From positions 13,637,814-13,701,813 of the forward strand of contig RSEF01000020.1 in the NCBI GenBank assembly GCA_003993805.1: a DNA stretch of 64,000 bases, in the 5' to 3' direction. The DNA comes from Himantopus leucocephalus (taxonomy: Eukaryota; Chordata; Aves; Charadriiformes; Recurvirostridae). Below, one piece after another: positions 13,250-25,990 of this stretch. A program made the position numbers and the translations under genes. Within the stretch, counting starts at the first letter, position 1. Every line of letters starts with the position of its first letter. The notes beneath the pieces are model-generated. The model was not told the origin of the DNA, did not search any database, and saw only the letters and a list, made by a program, of their open reading frames with translations.

Positions 13250-14450
13250 GTTGATGATTTAAATCTTCACTACTTTATCTCTTTGTTTGCTGCTTGGAAT
13301 GCTATTGATACCTTCTTTGTCTTTGTAATTGTTTTAATTAGCCACCCAGCATGGGCCCCTGACAGTGCTTGTGATAGAGTATTATGGACAGCCCAGCAGG
13401 ACAGTGAGCCTGTTAACATGAAACACAGACATTATGGCAAGCTTAATTTCTTTTATTTGTGTCATTTTTTCCCCTGCCTTCTTTGTTTGTGTGTGTGTGT
13501 GTGCGTGCGTGCGTTCGTTATTACTTGGGAGAATGAAAATAACTTCCCAAGTACTTTGCCTTTTAAAGGGGGGAAAAAAGCATGAAAAAGCCATCGCAAA
13601 CATTTCTCGGGGATTGTACAATTCAGGCTGATATTACCACGGATCGTTTCTGGAGTCAGACAAAGAATGAAACATTGGCCATATTGATTAGTCTTTTCAT
13701 GCATCGTGTCTTCAGCAATTAGGCTGATATTTATGTCAGTTACTGTACTCTCGACTCTGCAAATTTCTTCTTAATTATTATTTTTTTGGCTCTCTAATGT
13801 TATTTGTTCTTGTTGACCACATCCTTCTTTTGTAAATGGAAATCTGGATGTTCAATTATGATGCAGATCTGCAACTCATTAGCAGTAAGCTTTGGTACTG
13901 TTGCCATTTGAAGACAATCCTGTCATTTAGCTTGTGGGAACTTTTGGCAATGTGTATATCTGGGAAAAGAAAGCAAAACCCAAAAGTTTGTTTTTAGAGA
14001 TAAACAATTCAACAACGTCAAAACCTCAAATCCTTTCATAATACAGGGTGGGTTTTTTTAAATAAAAATGTGCTTGAGATAGAGGAATGCGAATAGGGAG
14101 AGAGGTGCTTCATGAAAGCACAAGTTCCCTTTGAATTTGGTTTGTTCAAATTAGCCCAAGGTCAGTCTCTGCCAATTATTGCTCCACTTCAGCTGTTCTC
14201 TGGGCATTAATAAAAGCATCTGCTTTATTAACTAGGAATCCAGTTTTGCACTCTCATAGCAAGGAGTTTGGAGGTTTTTCCCCCCCTGTGTTGAATTTCC
14301 AGCTCATTAGCCTATTTGTGGCATTTTATTGGCCTCCTTGAAATATATCTATGATAAAGTGTTAGTTTGTGACTTGATGGACCAGATTGAAATGATTCTC
14401 CACTTTGACAGAGTTGAATGTAAATCCTAAACGCCTGGGGAATTCCGATG
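13250..14450. promoter_or_regulatory. Candidate conserved non-coding element cluster
   Basis: The block is rich in homeodomain-type words: GTAATTGTTTTAATTAG at 13325-13341, CAATTAGGCTGATATTTATG near 13718 and TTAATTATTATTTT from 13771. It has a perfect 12-bp palindrome TGCAGATCTGCA at 13862-13873 and several pyrimidine-purine balanced stretches without repeats. A (GT)7 tract followed by GCGT units interrupts it at 13489-13515. The texture resembles enhancers in developmental gene deserts. This is inferred from motif density only; alignment to other vertebrates is needed to support it. Confidence 0.3.
13489..13515. repeat. (GT)n microsatellite with GCGT units
   Basis: Seven GT dinucleotides are followed by about three GCGT tetranucleotides. 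This is a short compound microsatellite with alternating purine-pyrimidine order. Confidence 0.9.
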
Positions 14451-14451
14451 T

Positions 14452-14656
14452 TGTGTTAACCTAGAGGCACTGCTTATTTTCAGTGGTGCCAACTCATGCA
14501 CTTTTTCACATCCCTCAGTCAAGAGGAAAAGGTGCGTAGTGGGGGGAGGCTTGNTGTGTTAACCTAGAGGCACTGCTTATTTTCAGTGGTGCCAACTCTT
14601 GCACTTTTTCACATCCCTCAGTCAAGAGGAAAAGGTGCGTGGTGGGGGGAGGCTTT
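14452..14656. repeat. 102-bp tandem copy across a single N (assembly join)
   Basis: Positions 14452-14553 and 14555-14656 are two 102-bp copies that differ at three bases, with one N at 14554 between them. A second single N follows at 14657, after which the end word AGGCTTG is seen again. Both N positions lie exactly at copy borders, so unmerged contig ends are far more likely than a real tandem duplication. Confidence 0.93.
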
Positions 14657-14659
14657 NAG

Positions 14660-17600
14660 GCTTGTTTCTTAAGGAAGATTTTAATCATGACTCTGGAAGA
14701 GAAGTTGAAATGCAACCTGTGGTGTCCACTGCAAGCCAAAGGGAAAGCTGGGGGGAAGGAGGAGAGGGCAGGGGGCTGCGTGGCTGTGCTGGGGACCTCA
14801 AGCACCATCAGAGGTGAATCACTGTACAGGGAACTGAAATCGTAAAATCCAAGGGTATTGCCACCGGTGCAGGGGTGGCTGCACAGGAAGCATATCTGCT
14901 CCTTCCACAGTCTGCAGCTCAGCAGCTGAAGGTAAATTCTCATCCTTTTCTATTTCTGTTAATAGAGCAGCGATGACTCTGAGAGGTGGAGGGCTCCGAG
15001 TCCTGGCTGGATGGGGCGGCAGCAGGAGCCTGTTCAGCTTCTGTGGGGACAGTAAATCAAAGACATATCAGCTGTAACGCCATAATTCAATATACTAGAA
15101 AAATTGCTTAATTTTAAATTGGGAGGATGAGAAATCCCCATTGTCATTAAAATAGTGAAAGAAGCTTCTTTATTAGAACAAATAGACAAATAATGTTGCC
15201 TTAGGTAGAACGTGAGGGATACGGGTTTCTTCAGGGAAGGGAAGCCATGTTTTACCCATCTTTAAAATAGTCTAAAATGTGGTGTATCAAGTTTCTCTGC
15301 GTCACCACCCCGTGTCCTTTGCTGGCAGATATGAGGGAAAGAGACATGTAGTTTCCTTCAGCACAGTTCACTTGCGTTAGTGGGGCTGGGCTATGGCAGA
15401 AACGAAGTTGTCTCAAGATTTGCTGATTTTTATTTAGAAGGTAAAAGTCACGCAGCGTGTTATCTTGGCCACAGATTTGTTGTTTGACCTTGAGCAATGT
15501 GCACAGCCCACCCTGTGCTCCCATGAAGTGTGGCTCCTTTACCTTTTCTAGAATGTCATGGGGCTAAAAAGCCACTAAAGACTGCAAAGAGCTCAGAGGC
15601 TGCTTGGAAGAAAGCTGTTGGGGCTGAATGGAAGAGAACTGATAGTATCTCTCATGTCAGTGCTTAGCTATCCTTTACAGAAAATAAATAATCTTATTTA
15701 TATCTGTTTATGTCTATTTGTTTCTCTTCAAATAGAAACATAACTCTCTAGTAGCACTCAAATTGAATAGCTGTGGCATGCCATGTTTGCCAAACTGATA
15801 CTCATAGTTATATGTGATATTTTAGTATTTTAATCAAAAATAATTGAGCTGAACATTGCAAATGTCTGTGCACCGTGAAATCGTGCACTCGCAAACTTTG
15901 ATTTTTATATTTCTGAAATCTCCATTCTGATTACTTTGGATTTGGATGTGCGTTTACTTGCAAGCAGCAGTGGTGGCACTGCTGATTAGGTAATTACACC
16001 TAGGATTTGATTTACTTATTTCCATATGTATTCATGGAAAATGCATGTACAAATTAAAGGTACAATTTGGTGTTTGGTGCTTATTATATCCCCAACACTG
16101 CGCCTACCCTTCTTGATAAACCTGACCGATTGTAAAGTAGACACTGCAATTTATGTGATACCATAAATGCAGCTGGCTGTGGGCAGCATGGGTTCAGTGA
16201 CATGACAAATTAAGAGCTAGATCATTGCTAATTACCTTGGACTCAAAATTATTTATCCAGAACCCATGGAAGTCAGTGGGACCTCTTTCACCGATCCCAC
16301 CGGTTTTCTTGTCCGCATCTGGTGGGTGCTGATGCTGCTCGGGGCTCCTCAGCCAGTGCGTGGACACTGCAAGGGCAGCGACAACTTCATCAGCTCCTTC
16401 CTCCACCATCCTTTTCTATCTTGCTTTTGTGTGCTGGCCTCTGGCAGACCAATACAGTTGTTGGGCTGCATGGGGTTTTTTTCCAGCTTGGACCAGTGTC
16501 CTGATAGAGTTTATAGTGCAGCTGAATGGGAGGGATGGAAAGCTCCAGGGCTGGGTCCAGCGTGGGGTGGCAATATCATAAGCTGCTTTTCCTTGCTGAA
16601 TGCTTTGTGATGTTGAAGCACAGTTTAAGGTGAGCATCCTTCATGGGATAAAAGTTGGATGCCCTCCAAAGCCAAGGGGGGGAGATGGGTGCCCTTCAGG
16701 GAAAGTGGCCGAGCACCTCAATTAGATGCCTACCTTGTAAAGGCGTAAGCAAACCCAGAACAAACGAAACCCAGAAAGAATCCATTGCACTCGAAAAGCT
16801 TGTGGAAAGAGGCAGAATTCCTCCAGTTTAAAGGAAGTTTGATGTGTTGTTAAGAGATTAATATACTCTCTGTGATTATGATGGAGCCATTGGTCTGGAA
16901 TCGCTTTTCTTTTCAGATCACGAAACCTTGTTCACTGGTTATTTACGAGATGGTGAAGGCTCCTCTAAAGCAACAGTAAAGAGCTTCTTGTGGCCCTCAA
17001 TCTGACTCACAATTTATAAATAATAGCTGTGTTTACAAATCAACCATGAGCAAAACTGTCCTGGGGGAGGCGGTGTCTAAACAGAGACAGTTTAATTAGT
17101 TCTTACTCAATACTTGGTAGGCAACAAAGGCCCATCCCAATGCCAGCAGAAATTGGTGGCTGTCTTCATGGGATGCTGGATTAGATATCTGATTTGACCA
17201 CTTTGGACAAGGACTTCTATTTTTACGTTGGAAAACTTGCATGGGAAAGCTTTGTAAGTTATCTCTAAGCTCCAGATGTTGGTATGCAGTAACGCAGCCT
17301 GAATCACGTGGGCCTCTCCTCTCCCCAGGCAAACTCGCAGTTGTAGAGTTTAAAAAGAAAAAAATATCTTCTGCATTGTGGCTTGACGTTCTCATTGGCA
17401 AAGGCTACTAGAACATATCTAATCTTGCATCTCCAGTTTCATACCGGTTAATGTTCAGGCCTGTTGTTAACGACCCCATAGCGCAGGCTGCCAGTGGCCA
17501 GCCCCAGACTGGGGACATGGAAATGCCCTTCGTGGGGGTGTGTGCATGGGGAGCCGCTCTCGGATGTGGGTGTGGAGGGGTGTGCACCTCTTGGAGAACA

Positions 17601-20600
17601 CACCCCACCTTGGAGAGACCAACAGTTCAAACCCATCCTGATGGAGATGCCGTGATGGGGAGGGGGATTTCCTGTACCTGGAGCAGTGGGGAAGGTCATT
17701 GTAAACCTGCCGGGGAGAAGGTACTCATGGCTGAAAGGGGAGAAATACATGACGTAGCTAAAACTATTCATTTCTTACACAAGAATTCTTGTAGTAACGC
17801 ATTTACCAAAAGGCAGCTTGAGTGTAAACAACTAATTGTAAAGGTCGAGTGATTATTTTCTAGTTTTCGTTTTGAACTAGATGGTGAAATGTTTACATCT
17901 CCTATAGATATGATTGATGTGGAGAGCAAACAAGAAAAAAATCCTTTACTGGGTCAACAGGTTACTTAGAAATGTGCGGAGAGGTTAATCCCAAAGCTTC
18001 TGTCCTTCTTAAGTGACCATTGTTATTTATGTATTCATAACCCTGGAAAAATCATAAAGACCTTTCCCCCCACGCTAGGAAGTTATACTCATGCATTTAC
18101 CTGTTACAAATGACTAACTAAAGTAATCCACAATTTTTATGACCTCTCACTGCACTTTCAAATGAGGTTTTTCTTCTTTGTGAGAGCTTGGTGAGGTATT
18201 ACTTTCTGCTCAGGTGTAACTGAAATCCTGGGTCATCCATTCAAGAATGTTGTTGCCTGCGAGATATTAATTGCTTCTCAAACCTTAGAACTACTCCAAC
18301 TTCCAAAGGTTAATGGAGCAGATAGATTTAGGACATGTTCCTAACCACACAGGTTATCCTCCCTTCCAGAAATATGACACTCACTGGAGATGGGTCATTC
18401 ATTTTTATTGTTTAAAATGTAATGAAGCACGGCACTTATAATCCGCTGGCTGGGAACATCTTACTTGTAAAAAAAAGAGGCCACAATACGCAATGCTTTT
18501 ATGGATGTTAGCACATCCATCTTTGTTCTCGTTCTCTGGAAACTGGCCACAGAGGCACATGTTTTAGTTAAAGCATCTGGTTACCCTGAAGGGGCAAACC
18601 TGCTGTGCCCCGCTGGGACACTGGTGCCCACGGCCCTGCCAGGGTTAGGTGGTTTGCAAAGCCGCTGGGAGCTGCAGAAGCTAGACTGATGCGAGGAGCT
18701 CAAAAAGGTACAGTAAGAGAACATGCCACCTATTTAGCAGCAGTGAGAAGCAGCTGGTTCAGCTTTGCAGATTGTGAACACGGGGAGTCACATGCTTTGT
18801 TTATGAGAGAAGTCCTCCAGCATCGATGTTTCAGAAGTTCCCGAGCTTCCTTGGAAGAGCCTCACACCGAACAGTAGCGTGCTCTGGGTTACATTACACT
18901 TGGTTGACACAAGCTTGCTTCTCTGTGGTGTAACGTATACTCAGCTGAAATTTGGAGTGAAATGTTAGTTTCTTTAAATATCAGTAGGCCAGGACCCTTG
19001 AACTCTGTGCCAGGCAACCTTCTTGAATGGCAACAACAAATTCCTCATGTGAACTTCATTATCCGCTCCTAATTTTCAGAAGTTATCTAAATTCTATCTA
19101 TCATAAACCCTTGGCAAAACAACTGCTAGGTTTTGATAAATATTCGATAAGCTTCAGGATTTACTAGGAAGATTCATGAGGGTCCCCTCGTCCCTCCCAC
19201 ACACACTATGGGCTCTGGAATTTTAAAAATATTTGCACAGGTTGTGTGTGAGCAGTGTGTGTGGACACGTGGCTACCCAAAGCATGGATAACCTCCAGCT
19301 TCTCCTCTTGGCCTTACGCAAATGGATGCAGTAGTTTGGCTTGCCAGGTTCTCCAGCCCACTAGGTACTGAAAATACGAGGAGGTCTAAATCTGTTTTGT
19401 ATCGGTTAAGAACCGTGTCTCTTTACCCCAGTTAAGGTTTGGACTAATAAATATAATCAACATTCTGTGCAAAAGAACCAAAATGCTTCTTCTGGCTTTC
19501 TGGTGTATGTCAGTGAAGTCACATATTTTAATAGGTTGAAATCATGATAGAAAAATGTCATACCTGTCGTTGTTATAACAGGCTGTATTAAAAACAGTGA
19601 TGAAAGGTATTTCAAAATTATAAGGAAAACAAAAGTGAACTTTGTTCTTGGTTTGGGAGAGATCCATGCGAACATTAAGCTTCAGTTGCCATCCCAGGGA
19701 GATCAGTCAATTTCTGTGCAAAGGCAGGTGTCATCCAGACTTTTTTCTTTCATTTAAAGATGGAGGCCCAAATAAATACTGCCCTCGAATCTGCCAGTGA
19801 TTTTCCCTTGGGAGCTAGTGTCAAACTTCATGCTTTAAGTTTTGATCTTGAGGAAGAGTCTGTCCAGCATTTCTGACTGCAGTGTCATTGCACTCCAGGC
19901 TACTTTACATTAGTACCACGTTCTTAGGTTCTAACTATCCTGAGATAGTGGCAAGAGTTTTTCACATATTACTCAGTAAATCTCAAGAATATTCAGTGGA
20001 GTCTTACTTTGTAAATTTAATTTTAAAACTTTTTCTTTTTTTAAAAATTTATTTAAATTTCTGAATTCTGAGTGTGTTCACCTTTTCCTCTCAAAAAATA
20101 GGAGGCTCTTATTTCTTTCCTCTAGTTTCTTGGTAGGGCTCTTATGGATCACAGCAGTAGGTCAACAAGTTGTCAGTCAAATACGCATGCACGTTGTCTG
20201 CCACTTCAATGATAAACTGTATTGGCTGGAGACTGCAATGTCTGGGTTTAAAGTCTGTAGCAGTTTGCCTTCTGCACTGTTGCCAAGCATCTTAAAAGAC
20301 TCAGGGTCACTTTAAGACTCCATCTCTGTTGTAATAAATATAGCATTTAAGGAAACTCATGAGGAACTGGGATTAACACTGCAATTTCAATGTAGACCTA
20401 CCGGAAGAGCCTGTAGACTTTTTGCTGGGGGGTATCTTCCTACCGTCACCGCCACCACCACCCCCAGCCAAGGACACTACCAGTGGGAAGACCACAGAGA
20501 GGGATGGTAAATTATGTGATGCTCCTTATGGTCTCCTGCTACGGAAACCTAACTTTATAGGCTACAGAGCTGAGTACCACACTGCAAAATATGAAGGGGG

Positions 20601-23600
20601 ATATTTTACATCTTCATCACAGAGTGATACTGAGGATAAAATTATTTCAATACTTAGGACAAGCAGTAAGTGGGAGGTCAGTAGATAAAGAGATTAAGAG
20701 CACCCAAAAGGTCAGCACATCTTACTGCGGAGCCAGGAAGAAGGTAGATGAGAGGCATGCCGAAGCATGAGATGTTTGCTGGCTGCTGGTACAGTGTGGG
20801 CTGCCTCTGCAGCTGCTGAAAACGCAGTCCCGTTAAGGGCTATATACATCACAAGAAGAGAACAGTTGTTTAACAGAATTTCTTCAGTACTGCATTTGGA
20901 TTAATTGAATCCTGTGCGAGGCCTTATCAGGAAGAGCTGTCAGCAAAGAATTCCAATAATCCAATCAGGAGGTCACAAGTGCAAGAATAAGTATCTACAA
21001 ATCGGATTGAGAGCCCCAAACCTGAAGCTGAGCAATATTCCAGAGATGACAGAATAGATGATTTCACCACATTGCTGATATAATTAATGGAGATTGATAA
21101 GTTCGTCACAACACCCATCTTTTGTTTGTTGTGCTGGAAAGGTGATAATCTAAAATCCTGATTAAAAAGGCAACAGAACAAAACAAGAAGTGTAAATCGA
21201 GTGATAATAACAGCTAAACAATCATGTCTGTCATGTTAGAGTCTGCGCAATATTATGAATATCAAGTATTTTTAAGCAGGTGTCCAATGTTAACCACCAT
21301 GTTAAGTACAAAGCCAGCTGATAACTGAGTAACAGATGAGTTAGAGGTTGTGTTTTAAAAAAAAAAAAATAAAAATCATTGGTCATGGGACTGGTTGTGT
21401 CAAACAGTCGCCTAAAAACAACAACTATTCTGCAGTGCAGATATTCAGGAATATCGTCTGTATCAAACTGTTCTTGGGAAGAAATATTTCAAGTGGATGA
21501 CTCAAACCTTAGTCACTTCTTGTGTGTTTCCCACTGCATTTATCGGAGAACTCTCTTAACCTGAGCTGTTGTATATAAAAATAAAACTGTTCATAACTGA
21601 ATGAAAGACAGTAAGTCCAACTTTCACTCTGGTTTAACCTGTCAGTCTATTGACTTGAGGTTTTGGGGGTTGTGGTTTTTTTCTTGTAGAAAAGGATAGT
21701 CTCAAAAAGAGAAATGCAATCTGTGCTCAGGACTGGGTCTTGACTGGAAAAAGCATTGTAAACGCGTGTATCATTTTTAACACATATCTTGGCCCAGTTG
21801 AAAGCTGGTATTCAACCAGGATGGACTTGGGGACTTCTATCCAAAGGGAAGGAGTCTATGAGCTCACTCATTCAGGACAACTTTAGGTCCAGGAATTACT
21901 ACTGTGAAAAAAAAAAACAAAAAACCAAAAAAAAGCTGCGATGCGCTGTGAATAGGTCTTCGTGCACTCTTGTTGAAAAAGTATAATGTAACATTCTTCA
22001 GTTTTCTGACTAGTGATGCAGAGACAACATATGTACGTATCTGTCTATTCTTTGTTTTATTTCTGTTTCAGTGTTAAAAGATAGTAAAATCTGTATATGC
22101 CGATAAACCAAAATGAACCAACGATAAGAACAAGTGACATGCTAAGTTCAACTTTCCTTACACAGGAATGACTGAGAGTAACTTTGTGATTTAACCCAGT
22201 GTGACTGTGAGTTGATTTGGTCTATTGCTGACTGCATAAAGGCTTTCCTGATCCAAGAGATGCCTCTGTATTGTAAAACTTTGTATTTCTAACCTTTAAC
22301 ATCTTACCAAGAGTACTGTCCATTGCTTTCACATCATTATCTGAGTTTAAATACCTCTCATCCAAGCTTGTTCTTCCTTAATCTTTAAACCTTGCTTAGT
22401 GCTACCTTCATACTTAATCATTCTCCTGCTTTGCAAAGCACTTGGGGATCATTCCGATGATAAATTTCAGCTTCATCAGCTACTGACCCACATATGCTCC
22501 GCAGGCAGACTGCAGCCGCTTGTCCCTATAGGTCCTGGGGTAATGTTATAATTAAAGAGCAGCTGCTGACATATATAGGCTCCATGGACTCTGTCGTCAA
22601 AGGGCAACTGATGTCCCACATTAACTGAATGGATCTCTAAGGAATTTCAGTGATAGAAACCAACTTTCCTCCTCAGGAGAAATTACAGCACATCTGCCTT
22701 GCCATAGCCGGATGCTGCACTTGTTCTGATGATTGTGTCTCACCCAGTACTACAGTGGTGCCTATAGGTATGGCAACTGAGGTTTTGACGGCATATTGGG
22801 ACCTCCGTCCATCTTGCTAGGGTTCCCCATGAGTACCAGAGATGCTTCCGTGCGTGTCACACAATGGAGTTGTGTGGTTAATTACACTTATTTACCCATA
22901 TGATGATTAAAGATAAATAGCAGTCAAATTTAAAATATCCTTTCATATGTCAACAAAAATGGATAAAAGAAAATAATCTTGTTTGGTGTATGATTAACCT
23001 GTGGAATTTACTGCAGTAGGATATTACTGAGGCAAATAGTTTAGTAGGATTTAGGGATTAGACACATGAATAAGAAGAGCATTTACCAGTTACCTTCTCT
23101 AGATTGAAGAAAGGTAATTTCTTCCTAGTGCAATCTGATACATAAGGTCAGCAAATGATCGCTAGTGTAAGGACGAGCAATGTCTTCTCCAGCCTATGGC
23201 TTCCAGCATTTCTCCAAGACAAGGTTCTTCCTGGAGAAGGATAAGTTATCAACGAGCTTGTCAATTAGGGCAAAATACTGTACTGAGTGCACAACCGCGC
23301 TCTTCTGTTGAGGGATTATTTTGTCCCTGTGGGTCAGGTCAGGACTATTTCACACCCTCAGCAGTTTGGGGTTTTGCCCTCCCACCTTTTTTATTCCTTT
23401 CTTAATTTCAGAAAGCCTGACAGTGTGGCCAATGCCCTTCCGCAAGGATCATTACAGCTAATGGACAACCCTATTTATTATAAAGTCTGTTAAAGCGTAG
23501 TTAACAAGCCCTGATTTCTATTTAACTGTCAGTCTGTAACCTGCTTGAGAGCAGATCTGTACTCTAAATGTAATCACCTCTTAACGCTTCTTATTTATTT

Positions 23601-23620
23601 ATTTAGAGGCCGTATAAACA
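14660..23620. other. Non-coding unique DNA
   Basis: No gene is supported. Features seen are simple: a proline-like CCGCCACCACCACCCCC tract at about 20448-20465, an A tract at 21356-21369 and a purine-poor AAAAACAAAAAACC stretch at about 21907-21934. The segment near 16255-16275 has a GAAGTCAGTGGGAC core similar to old amniote palindromic repeats, but only a fragment remains. The AT-rich part at 22870-22990 with TGATGATTAAAGATAAATAG could be regulatory, without proof. Open frames such as 17451-17852 (133 codons) have no recognisable family. Confidence 0.65.
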
Positions 23621-23625
23621 CCATA

Positions 23626-23722
23626 GGCCAGAACCTCTGCTGATACATCGGCGTGCCCCCAGCAGCCAGGATCTGTTGAAATCAATGGGGCTTTACTGAT
23701 TTACATCCCCTGAGAATCTCCA
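23626..23722. repeat. Decayed palindromic interspersed repeat
   Basis: The left arm (GGCCAGAACCTCTGCTGATACATCGG at 23626 onward) and the right arm (GATTTACATCCCCTGAGAATCTCC, ending at 23722) are imperfect reverse complements. The centre near 23680 carries GAAATCAATGGGGC. I recognise the theme of a right arm reading 'caatggagctacgctgatttacaccagctgaggatctggcc' from reptile and bird genomes, where it forms hairpin-like dispersed repeats. I cannot name the family with certainty. The copy is old and degenerate. Confidence 0.6.
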
Positions 23723-24439
23723 CGTAAAATAAATTCCAGCCAGGAGGTAGGAGATACATGTATATGCAGAAGTCAGATAAATTGGTGTGTTTGTATGACA
23801 CACAGACATTTCAGGGTCAACAGTATGTACAGAAATCAGAGTTCCTTTAAAGGAAAACTTAACGACTAATCCAACTTATTAAACCTGATTTATGTTTGTT
23901 AAAAAACAGTCAGGTGACAACTAACTGATGCATATCTTTATTTGCTTTGGTGTAATCCTGCATTTTTGTTTTGCACTCATAGAGATGATGTTTCACTGTT
24001 TTAAGGTCAGAGTCTAATTTCAGATGTCACAAGAAAGGTAGTGTACGAAGAAGCACACTGCTGCTTTGTCTGCATGCAAAGAAAAAAAGCAGATATTGTG
24101 CAACACCGAACAACTCCACAGTCACAGTAGCTATAAATTGCCCCGACAACCTTAAAAACAACAAAATACCTTTAAATCAAGACGTTGCAAAACGCTTTTC
24201 AAACTGTCATCCCAGCCAGCCAAGTTTTTAATGAGTTGCAATAGTCCTAATTTTTTTCCCCGCTCTTGTTGAGGTTAGTCTTCAGAAAACTATGTGCAGT
24301 TTTTGCTCCAAGTGAAATGAATACGCATCCAATTTTCTGGAGCCGCAGTCCATGGCGTGTGCACAATTGGAAGTTGGATTAAGCTGAAATAGGTGGATTT
24401 CTACTAAGGAATGTCAGTATTGTATATTTTAAGTACATA
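23723..24439. other. Non-coding unique DNA
   Basis: AT-rich sequence with no recognisable gene or repeat. It leads into the regulatory-looking stretch that begins near 24440. Confidence 0.55.
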
Positions 24440-25330
24440 ATCTTAACTGACTCATTTGTCTGCCACTATTCCCCCTCCCCCAGGATGAAAGAACAAACCA
24501 AAACTTTTGACGCAATTATTTTTGTGGTTTTTAGTGATGTAGCCTTGTCCCTTAAGACATGACTACTGTACTATGACTTATTATAATGCTGTGCCGTGAA
24601 ACACCTCATAAAAATAATGTTATTTCCTCTGCTTTCTTCTGAACCTTTACAAGAAAATTGCTCTCAGTCTGCTTAAATCCTGTTACTTTTCATAACAACC
24701 TCTTACAAATAAAAAGCAGTATAGTTAACTAGGTTGACATGAACAAACCAGAAAAATAAGGTAGATGTTTAATTCCCCCCCCATTTTGTTTATTGCTTTG
24801 TCACTTACCGAAAGTTGGAAGAAAAAAAGTAATTGGATGCTTTATAATTTGTGACCGTTTAAAAGAATAAATGACCTGAATCAAAGGTCAAAGCCTTTGT
24901 GCTTTCTGCAGTAGAGAGGTTTTTGTTTTGTTTTCCCCTGAATCTTTTTATACTGGGAAAAAAAAAATAAGAAAAAAATTAAAGCAGACTAAAATAAAAA
25001 TCTTCCCTGTGCATATTCACGCCCAAGACGATTCCTAAAGGATCTTTACAGCTTCTGATTTGAATGCCTTTTTCCTTAAAGCTCGCAAATATCAACAACA
25101 TTCCTGCACACTGTAATCAAATACTTTCCCAAAAAGCCATGGAATGTGCCATAATTTGTCAAAGATCCTCACTGACAAGTTTTTAGTAAAGTCCACTACA
25201 GCAAACCCTCCTCGGCCCCCTTGACCCACGTAGCAAGAGACCTTTGACCCTATTTGGGCCTCTTTTATGAGCTTCTTTCACTCTGACCAGATGGCTAAAC
25301 TATCAAAGGTTTTTATGAGTAAAAACTGCT
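24440..25330. promoter_or_regulatory. Candidate conserved non-coding element
   Basis: The stretch contains a nuclear-receptor or TCF/LEF-like cluster at 24872-24900. In it TGACCT and AGGTCA stand as an everted pair with a 7-base spacer, overlapping ATCAAAGG and followed by a CCTTTGT word. The surroundings have A- and T-rich tracts and many paired ATAAT/ATTAT words. No repeat or coding signal is present. Function is inferred from motif content only. Confidence 0.28.
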
Positions 25331-25559
25331 TTTCAAACTCACAAGTTGTATATTTCTCTCCATGTTAATGTGAACTATCAACCCAAAGGCTTTAAATTGA
25401 AAACACAAAAGGTGCTCTGCAGCTGCCGGCTCTGCAGCGGCACCGCGCATTGTGCCGGCTGGGTGGGGATGTTTGCAGAGTAAACAGCTGATGTCCAGAT
25501 GAAGACAGTTTAAGGCCAAATAGTTTAAAAAACCACCCATCGAAACCCTAATAAATTAT

Positions 25560-25990
25560 TTTTCCCCAGGATATTGTTTTCAGCCTCTAACGCGGCGTTT
25601 GCATATTCATTCACAGCTACTGCTAGCCCACCCTCTCTCTTCTGCATGGAGACCACTACCCGGAGTGGCAAATTAGGACTAATTAGACCAAATTGTGTCA
25701 GAAACAAAAATAGAGAGATTACAGACTTCTCAATCGGTTTGAATTTCAATGCAAACATCTCTGAACACCTGGACATCGCTTTCTTAAAGCCAACTGAACT
25801 GTCTTGTCGCCTGCTGTCCTTGTGCTGTCACGGTAGCACTGGGGGGGATTTTTGACCTAAGATCATTAGTGGATATTTGCTGTCACTGTACAGTTCATCT
25901 GTTTCACATTTTTCTTTACAGAAAAGTTCATTAGCACTTTTTTTTTTAATGTAGTATACTCCTGTATGTATCTTTTAGATAAACTATTAA
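25560..25990. promoter_or_regulatory. Candidate conserved enhancer with octamer-like and paired homeodomain sites
   Basis: An octamer-like TTTGCATATTCATT lies at 25598-25611. Two AATTAG words stand exactly 10 bp apart at 25671 and 25681, the second inside the palindrome CTAATTAG (25679-25686), and AAATTG follows at 25690. One helical turn of spacing is typical of cooperating homeodomain sites. The 93-codon open frame at 25574-25855 crosses the block but has no recognisable protein family, so I treat it as incidental. Confidence is limited because conservation cannot be tested here. Confidence 0.35.

Noticed and set aside
20422..20688. 88-codon frame with a proline run
   Set aside because: The proline run comes from a CCA/CCG simple tract and the rest has no recognisable homology.
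25574..25855. 93-codon frame as a possible exon
   Set aside because: It has no known family; the motif content fits a regulatory element better.
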